This document shows positions 6,171 through 10,562 of a stretch of DNA of 10,562 nt, piece by piece. The notes under the pieces were generated by a model, which saw nothing but the letters and a program-made list of their open reading frames with translations, was not told the origin of the DNA and made no database searches. The stretch comes from an uncultured Oscillospiraceae bacterium. GTDB lineage: Bacteria > Bacillota > Clostridia > Oscillospirales > Acutalibacteraceae. The translations under genes were made by a program, and so were the position numbers. The DNA lies in contig URDW01000069.1 in assembly GCA_900546735.1 (NCBI GenBank), positions 1 to 10,562 on the forward strand. Direction: 5' to 3'. Every line of letters starts with the position of its first letter. Within the stretch, counting starts at the first letter, position 1.

Positions 6171-7137
6171 ACTGCATGCGGATGTCCTCGCCCTCAAACA
6201 CCAGGGTCTTGTAAAGCCCCAGAATGCGCGAGGTGATGCGCTGGTCATACTGCCTTTCCAGCATTTCCAGCGAGCAGTTTGTGCTGATGATCGTGGGCCG
6301 CTCGGCCAGCAGGCGCGAGTTGACGATGTTGTAAAGCGCGGCCACGCTGTACTGCGTGGTGAATTCCGTGCCCAGGTCGTCTATGATGAGCAGATCGGCG
6401 TCCAAAAGCGCCTCCTGCCGGTAGCGCGGGTTCTGCACGCGGCCGAAGCGCAGGTCCTCCAGGTCGCCCAGAATGTTCTGCGCTGCGCCGTAAACCACAT
6501 GGAAGCCGCGGTTGATGACCACGTTGGCGATCGCCAGACTGATGTGCGTTTTGCCCAGGCCGGTCGCGCCCATGAACAGCAGCGACGGGCTCTTCAGGCT
6601 GAACGTGGCGGCGTAGCGGTAGCAGTTTTCGCAGATGCGCTTCATCTTTTCGCGCGGGGAGATGCCGCTTTGCGTCTCTTCGGCGGGGTAGCAGCCAATG
6701 TCGAAGTTGTCGAAGTTGCACTTGTCAATGGGCGCCACGCGGCGGATGTCGTCGCGCTCGATCTCTTTGAGCAGTTTCTGGTGGCACTTGCAAAGCCTGC
6801 CGTTCACAAAGCCGGTGTCGTGGCAGATGGGGCAGGTGTAGTGCTGCTCCAGCGCGTCGGGCGCAAACCCGTTTTTGACCAGCAGCGCGCTGCGCTCCTC
6901 CTGCAGGGCCAGGCTCTTTTCGGCCAGCTCGGAGATGTCGGCTTTTTTGTTTTTGGAAGCCAGAATGACTTTTACGATCTGTACGCCGATCTGCCCCAGC
7001 TTTTTTCTGTATTCGTCGATTTCAGGCAGCGCTTTTTCCACCGCCTGCGTGCGCGCGTGCAGTTCGTTTTGCGACTGTTCGCGGCGGCGCGCAAGCCGGT
7101 TCAGCGCACGCTGATAGTTTTCGGCCGGATATGCCAT
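6169..7137 (-). CDS. dnaI: DnaI/DnaC-type helicase loader ATPase
   Basis: A 322-residue AAA+ ATPase of the DnaC/IstB/DnaI group that loads the replicative helicase at origins and restart sites. An N-terminal helical, charged region (1-85) precedes a zinc-binding module with C102-P-I-C105 and C116-K-C118-H119, as in DnaI N-terminal domains. The AAA+ core carries Walker A G190-ATGLGK-T197, Walker B LLIIDD (249-254), sensor-1 region IISTN (283-287) and arginines R300/R304. The family also includes IstB of IS21, but no transposase is present and the DnaD-like partner supports a replication role. It lies 27 bases after the DnaD-like gene, in one operon with it. The ribosome binding site GTGGGA is weak. 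Confidence 0.88.
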   Translation of the reverse strand: MAYPAENYQRALNRLARRREQSQNELHARTQAVEKALPEIDEYRKKLGQIGVQIVKVILASKNKKADISELAEKSLALQEERSALLVKNGFAPDALEQHYTCPICHDTGFVNGRLCKCHQKLLKEIERDDIRRVAPIDKCNFDNFDIGCYPAEETQSGISPREKMKRICENCYRYAATFSLKSPSLLFMGATGLGKTHISLAIANVVINRGFHVVYGAAQNILGDLEDLRFGRVQNPRYRQEALLDADLLIIDDLGTEFTTQYSVAALYNIVNSRLLAERPTIISTNCSLEMLERQYDQRITSRILGLYKTLVFEGEDIRMQ

Positions 7138-7164
7138 AAAATCCCACTTTCTTTTCTTGTGTTT

Positions 7165-8223
7165 TTAAAAAATGTCGGTGTTTTTGCGCAGGTCGTCCTT
7201 GATCTTTTCCAGGTCGTAGGACGGCTGAAAGCCCACGTTGCTTTTGGGGGCGCTTTTGGCCGGCGCTTTCTTCTGCTCGTGCGCGGCCTTGGCCTGCTGC
7301 ACGTCCTGCCTGTTTTTCACACCGCTTTTCTGCCAGTTTTTCAAAACGCTGCGCAGGTAGCCGTAGGAGGGCGAGGTCGCGTTTTCGCGCGTCTCCTCGC
7401 AGGCAAGCTCGATCATTTCGGGCGTAAAGTCTTTGCGCCAGGCGGCGATGGATTTTTTCTGCGCGGCGGTCGGCCGGCGGTAGGCGATGTCCAGCCAGGC
7501 GCAGATCTGCTTCCACATGGCGTCGTCTTTTTCCAGCTCGCCCAGCTTCGCTTCGGCGTCCTCGATCGTGGAAATGCCCTCTTCGGCCCAGTTCTCGGCG
7601 ATTTTGAGTATGTAGGCCATGCCGGCGGCGCGGCCGCGTTCGCGTTCCCTTTCGCAGTAGGAAAGGATCATCAGCACCACTTCGGGCTGCAGGCCGTAGT
7701 AATTCACCATCAGCACCAGCGCCTTGGTGTCGGCGCCGGACAGCGTGCGCCCCAGCGACTTCTGCGCCTCGGCCGCCAGCATCTGCAGCTCCTTGGAATC
7801 GCGCAGAGCCGCCACCACCTCTTTCGGCGAAAGCTCGGGCGGGGCCAGCTTTTCAAACTGCCTGGGCGCTTTTTCGGCCGGCGGCGTTTCGGCGGTGCGG
7901 CCGGCCTCTTCGGGTGCTTCGGGTTCGGCTTTCGGCAGCGGCGCCGCTTCCGGCTGCGGCTGCACGGCGGCCGGGCTGTCCTGCCGGCGCACGATGCCCT
8001 CTTCCGTCCAGAACTCCATAATGGCCTGCACGTCGGCCGTCGGCAGGCCGAGTGTGCGGCCGATGTCGCCGTCGGTGCAGCAGCCGCCCCGTTCCAAAAG
8101 CAGCAGCAGCGCCTTCAGCTGGTAGGCGCTGGCCAGTTTGATATATTGCTGCACGATCACGCGCGGCACTGCGAACATGCCGCTTCCCCACATCGGGGCA
8201 AACGGCTCTGCCAGGTAAGTCAT
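7165..8223 (-). CDS. DnaD/DnaB-like replication initiation protein with two DDBH2 modules
   Basis: A 352-residue protein of the DnaD/DnaB primosome family that remodels DNA and recruits helicase with its loader. The N-terminal ~80 residues look like a winged-helix (DDBH1) domain. A Pro/Ala/Glu linker (82-128) follows, then two DDBH2 (DnaB_2) modules: one at about 130-220 with Y204-ILKIAEN-W212, and one at about 235-302 with YGYLRSVLKNW (287-297). The tail (305-352) is Lys/Ala-rich. Two DDBH2 copies resemble Bacillus DnaB more than DnaD, which has one. Co-transcription with the loader gene fits the DnaB-DnaI pairing. The ribosome binding site GGGAG lies just upstream, and a near-consensus promoter (8281-8309) drives the pair. 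Confidence 0.85.
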   Translation of the reverse strand: MTYLAEPFAPMWGSGMFAVPRVIVQQYIKLASAYQLKALLLLLERGGCCTDGDIGRTLGLPTADVQAIMEFWTEEGIVRRQDSPAAVQPQPEAAPLPKAEPEAPEEAGRTAETPPAEKAPRQFEKLAPPELSPKEVVAALRDSKELQMLAAEAQKSLGRTLSGADTKALVLMVNYYGLQPEVVLMILSYCERERERGRAAGMAYILKIAENWAEEGISTIEDAEAKLGELEKDDAMWKQICAWLDIAYRRPTAAQKKSIAAWRKDFTPEMIELACEETRENATSPSYGYLRSVLKNWQKSGVKNRQDVQQAKAAHEQKKAPAKSAPKSNVGFQPSYDLEKIKDDLRKNTDIF

Positions 8224-8280
8224 GCACTCTCTCCCGCTTTATATTTTTATGCCGAAACCGGCTTTCATACCACATTACTG

Positions 8281-8309
8281 ATTTTAGCAGAAAAACACGG
8301 CTTTGTAAA
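8281..8309 (-). promoter_or_regulatory. Sigma-A promoter of the replication-initiation operon
   Basis: On the minus strand: -35 TTTACA (complement of 8304-8309), a 17-bp spacer and -10 TAAAAT (complement of 8281-8286). Transcription should begin near 8274, leaving a ~50-base leader that contains a small imperfect GCCG-AAA-CCGGC hairpin (about 8251-8262). Confidence 0.7.
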
Positions 8310-8356
8310 TGCCTGTCCCATGAAACGGACAAAAACACAATTTTTCTTTTTGTGTC

Positions 8357-8385
8357 TTGACAAGCCGCCCCTGTTTCTGTATAAT
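8357..8385 (+). promoter_or_regulatory. Full-consensus sigma-A promoter of the tRNA-Gly gene
   Basis: TTGACA (8357-8362), exactly 17 bp, TATAAT (8380-8385): a perfect match to the housekeeping consensus. It is only 10 bases before the tRNA, so transcription starts at or within a few bases of the mature 5' end. It is divergent from the dnaD/dnaI promoter. Confidence 0.9.
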
Positions 8386-8394
8386 ATAAACAAC

Positions 8395-8470
8395 GCGGAT
8401 TTAGCTCATCCGGTAGAGCGCCACCTTGCCAAGGTGGAGGTAGCGAGTTCGAGTCTCGTAATCCGCTCCA
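8395..8470 (+). tRNA. tRNA-Gly (anticodon GCC)
   Basis: A 76-base cloverleaf. The acceptor stem GCGGATT (8395-8401) pairs with AATCCGC (8460-8466). The D arm contains TAGCTC...GAGCG. The anticodon stem CCACC/GGTGG closes the loop TTGCCAA, with anticodon GCC at 8428-8430. The T arm is GCGAGTTCGAGTCTCGT. The discriminator base is T (8467) and CCA is encoded (8468-8470). It decodes GGC and GGU. It forms a single-gene unit with its own promoter and terminator. Confidence 0.97.
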
Positions 8471-8472
8471 TT

Positions 8473-8510
8473 GCCTGCACACCAAGCGTGTGCAGGCTTT
8501 TTGTTTTGTT
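8473..8510 (+). terminator. Terminator of the tRNA-Gly gene
   Basis: GCCTGCACAC (8473-8482) and GTGTGCAGGC (8488-8497) form a perfect 10-bp stem with a CAAGC loop, followed by TTTTTGTTTTGTT. It begins two bases after the encoded CCA. Confidence 0.93.
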
Positions 8511-8545
8511 GTAAATACTCGCCCGGCCGCGCCGCAAAACAGCGG

Positions 8546-8574
8546 TTGCAAAACGGCGGGATTTGTGATATATT
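8546..8574 (+). promoter_or_regulatory. Probable promoter of the right-end membrane protein gene
   Basis: -35 TTGCAA (8546-8551), 17-bp spacer, -10 TATATT (8569-8574). Transcription is expected near 8581, about 70 bases before the start codon at 8651. Confidence 0.55.
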
Positions 8575-8584
8575 GAAACTGCGT

Positions 8585-8621
8585 CCGGCAGGATCCGACA
8601 AATATCTTTGCAAACTGCCGG
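8585..8621 (+). promoter_or_regulatory. Inverted repeat in the leader of the membrane protein gene
   Basis: CCGGCAG (8585-8591) and CTGCCGG (8615-8621) can pair across a 23-base loop at the start of the predicted transcript. There is no T-run. This could be a leader structure or a dyad operator just downstream of the promoter. The same CCGGCAG/CTGCCGG words occur in the hairpin at 1365-1382. Confidence 0.3.
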
Positions 8622-8650
8622 CATATATTGTTTAGAAAGGCGGCGGTGTT

Positions 8651-10514
8651 ATGGCAAAATACGATTATTTTGAAGACGAAAATAAACCGTCCGCCGCTTC
8701 GCCGAAACGCGGCAAAACCAGCGGGTGCGGCGTGCGTTTGTTTTTGGATGCCGCTTCGCAGTCCGCCGGCAAAAAGGCCGGGCGCGGCAGTGCGCCCGCG
8801 CAGAAGAAAAAAGGAAAACCGGCGTCCGCCGGAAAAAAAGCGGCCGCCCCCGGCGCAGCTGCGCCGCTTGACGATCTGGCGCCGCCGCAGCCGTCGGTGT
8901 TCGGCGCCGTGCCGCCCGGCGCGGGGGCAGATTTTTCACTGCCTGCCTCCCCGGATCTGGCGCCGCCGGCGGGCATAACGCCGCAACCGGACGAACGCCC
9001 CCGGGGGCAGAAAAACCCTAAAAAGCAAAAGGCGATTTCTGCAAAGGCCGGTACAGTCGCGAAAGAAGGCGCGCAAAAGCCGGCGCGAAAAACGCCCGCG
9101 CCGGAGGCGGAGCTTTCCGGTGCGCGCAAAAGGGCTGTGCAAGTGTTTGAGCGCATTGCCGGCGTGTTCGGCGTGCAAAGCGCGCAGGCGCCCGGTACGC
9201 AGCCGCCGGGTGCTTCGGCTAAAAAAGACAGCCCCAAAAAGGAAAAAACGGCCGCCAGGCCGGCCAAAAAACGTTCGGGCGATGCTTCCGGAGCGAACAG
9301 CACGCCGAACAGCGGCGCTGTTCACAAATATCCGGCCGGAACGTTCGACTTTCTGAGCGACGATCTGGCGCCGCCGGCGGCGCCGTATGTGCCCGGCGTG
9401 CTGCCCGATCTGCCGGCCAGACGGCCGCCGCAGCCTGAAAAGAGCAGCGCCCCGGCCGCACCGGTTTCTAAACCGGCGCAGCCGAAAAAAGCAAAGGCGC
9501 CGCGCCGCGCCAAAGCGCAAAAAAGTGCGCCCGGCGCAGAGCCGGCCGGGCAAAAGGCGGCGGAAACAACGCCTGTCCCGGCAGCCGGCGGAAAGAAGAA
9601 AGCAGAAAAGCAGAATAAGGGCATTTTTGCCAAGCACCGCCAAAAGGCGCAGAACCGCCGTGCGCGCGACGCCAGGCTGGCCGCCATTGAAAGCCGCCTG
9701 CCGCAGCGCGCGCCCAAAACACAGAGCGCCGTGCAGCAGCCCGCTGCACAGGATGCCGCACAGGCCGCGGCTTCGCGTGCCGCTGCAAAGCACAGCCGCA
9801 TTGCGCTGATCGTGCTTTCCTGCCTGGCCGTGGCGGCGGCCGCCGCGCTGATCATCGGCTTTTCGCTGACGATCTCGTCCGACGCAAAGCGCAGCAGCTC
9901 GTTTTCCGCCAGCAGCGCCACGGTGTGCACCCAGTATATGGCCGATTACGGCGAGGGCGAGTTCACCGATTTTTCAGAGGATACTTACGACCTCTATTCG
10001 ATGCAGGGCTTTTTCTCGGCGCGCCGCATGGATTTTGACAGCGACGGCCACGAGGAACTGCTGCTGCTTTACTGCAACGAGGGCAATTATTACGGCGATG
10101 TCTGGGGTCTGGACGACAGCGGCGCGTTTGCGCGCCTGTACACCGTGCCGCTTTCAGTGAACGAGCAGACGGGCGAGGTGTGGCTGGTGCTGTTCAAGAC
10201 CGGCTCCAAGTATTACCTGGGCACGCAGTCCGGCTCCATGGAAAGCGACATCACGTTTTACCGTCTGAAAGGCAGCGCGTTTGTGCAGGCCACCGGTACC
10301 GGCAAATACAACAGCGAAAAAGAAACGTACCGCCGTTTGGGCCGCAACATCACCGGCCGGCTGGAATTTTTAAAGGTCACCATGCTGACCCAGCGCCAGG
10401 CGGAAGAAATGCTTTCGCGCCTGCAGGAAATGATCAGTTCGTTCGGCACGGCCACCATCCAGTCGCAGAGCGACCTGACCGAGGCGCAGCAGCGCGCCCG
10501 GGCGTATCTGGATG
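8651..10514 (+). CDS. Unrecognised membrane protein: disordered N-terminus, one TM helix, EF-hand-like outer domain (3' partial)
   Basis: An open frame of 621 codons runs without a stop into the adapter sequence, so the true end is missing. It starts MAKYDYFEDENK, with GAAAGG about 10 bases upstream. Residues 13-383 are low-complexity, rich in Lys, Ala, Pro, Gly and Gln, and contain three DLAPP motifs (75-79, 102-106, 238-242). A basic patch (340-370) precedes a transmembrane helix (384-409, starting IALIVLSCLAVAAAAALIIG). Residues 410-621 are Ser-rich, then folded-looking. They include D461-F-D-S-D-G-H-E-E, a DxDxDG calcium-loop motif found in many extracellular Clostridia proteins, and many aromatic residues. 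Positive residues before the helix predict a cytoplasmic N-terminus and an outside C-terminus. I do not recognise the family. The role is unknown; an envelope or cell-surface protein with a cytoplasmic scaffold tail is a guess. Confidence 0.8.
8873..9376 (+). repeat. Three exact 15-bp repeats encoding DLAPP
   Basis: GATCTGGCGCCGCCG occurs at 8873-8887, 8954-8968 and 9362-9376, always in frame as Asp-Leu-Ala-Pro-Pro. The contexts are similar (PLDDLAPPQP, SPDLAPPAG, FLSDDLAPPAAP). A weaker related LPDLPARRPP follows the third copy. They look like short linear motifs in a disordered region. Identical codon use in all three may mean recent duplication or simply codon bias. Confidence 0.75.
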
Positions 10515-10562
10515 CTGTCTCTTATACACATCTCCGAGCCCACGAGACACTGAGCGATCTCG
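10515..10562 (+). other. Nextera (Tn5) sequencing adapter, not genomic DNA
   Basis: CTGTCTCTTATACACATCT (10515-10533) is the 19-bp Tn5 mosaic end. CCGAGCCCACGAGAC (10534-10548) is the rest of the Nextera read-2 adapter. ACTGAGCG (10549-10556) matches an i7 index that I recall as N724. ATCTCG (10557-10562) begins the P7 flow-cell sequence. This order is the standard read-through at the end of a short insert that was not trimmed before assembly. Confidence 0.98.

Noticed and set aside
6169..7137. IstB of an IS21-type insertion sequence
   Set aside because: The ATPase resembles IstB, but there is no IstA transposase or terminal inverted repeat. The zinc module and the DnaD-family partner fit a helicase loader.
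6106..8514. An 802-codon open frame on the plus strand
   Set aside because: It is antisense to the dnaI and DnaD-like genes, which have clear motifs, and it even runs through the tRNA. Its translation is Arg/Val/Ala/Phe-rich with no domain, a normal by-product of GC-rich codon use.
8628..8638. Third copy of the TGTTTAGAAA operator-like word
   Set aside because: It is single and contains the AGAAAGG ribosome binding site of the next gene, so chance is the simplest explanation.
8665..9930. Long minus-strand open frames opposite the right-end gene
   Set aside because: Their translations are Arg/Ala/Cys low-complexity. The plus-strand frame from 8651 is longer, has a promoter and ribosome binding site, and contains a clear TM helix and DxDxDG motif.

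Overview
The window looks like a chromosomal segment of a GC-rich Gram-positive Clostridia-type bacterium, possibly Oscillospiraceae/Ruminococcaceae. The evidence is the rpmH-rnpA-yidD-yidC-jag block, DnaD/DnaB-type and DnaI-type replication proteins, strong AGGAGG-like ribosome binding sites, and sigma-A promoters with 17-bp spacers. The taxon is an inference. The last 48 bases are not genomic: they are Illumina Nextera (Tn5) adapter, so the window almost certainly ends at a contig edge. Real sequence stops at about 10514.

Layout, left to right. Bases 1-690 hold no convincing gene. They carry a degenerate 77-bp tandem repeat at the extreme left edge, two small inverted repeats, and a cluster of three DnaA-box-like 9-mers beside an AT-rich patch (499-540). 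They end with the terminator of the first gene. A histidine-phosphatase-superfamily gene (691-1350, minus) faces an XRE/HTH regulator (1525-2187, plus). The regulator has its own consensus promoter and an 11-bp perfect tandem repeat just upstream of the -35. An MTA/SAH nucleosidase gene (mtnN, 2242-2952, minus) is transcribed divergently from the rpmH operon, from two back-to-back sigma-A promoters.

The core of the window is rpmH (L34, 44 aa), rnpA, yidD, yidC and jag (3209-6057, plus). They are tightly spaced and end at a strong hairpin terminator shared with the convergent minus-strand operon. The block supplies a ribosomal protein, the RNase P protein, two membrane-insertion factors and an RNA-binding protein. 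In many Firmicutes it lies beside dnaA and oriC and is followed by mnmE/mnmG. Here neither dnaA nor mnmE is adjacent. Instead a two-gene replication-initiation operon (DnaD/DnaB-like protein, then DnaI-like helicase loader; 8223-6169, minus) converges on it.

A tRNA-Gly(GCC) gene (8395-8470) with a perfect TTGACA-17-TATAAT promoter and a strong terminator is divergent from the replication operon. The right end is a long open frame (8651 to the adapter) for an unrecognised membrane protein. It has a ~380-residue Lys/Ala/Pro-rich disordered N-terminus with three DLAPP repeats, one transmembrane helix, and an extracytoplasmic domain with an EF-hand-like DxDxDG loop. It is cut off by the contig end. 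I see no phage, insertion sequence, CRISPR or toxin-antitoxin genes. The least-explained items are this protein and the DnaA-box-like cluster.
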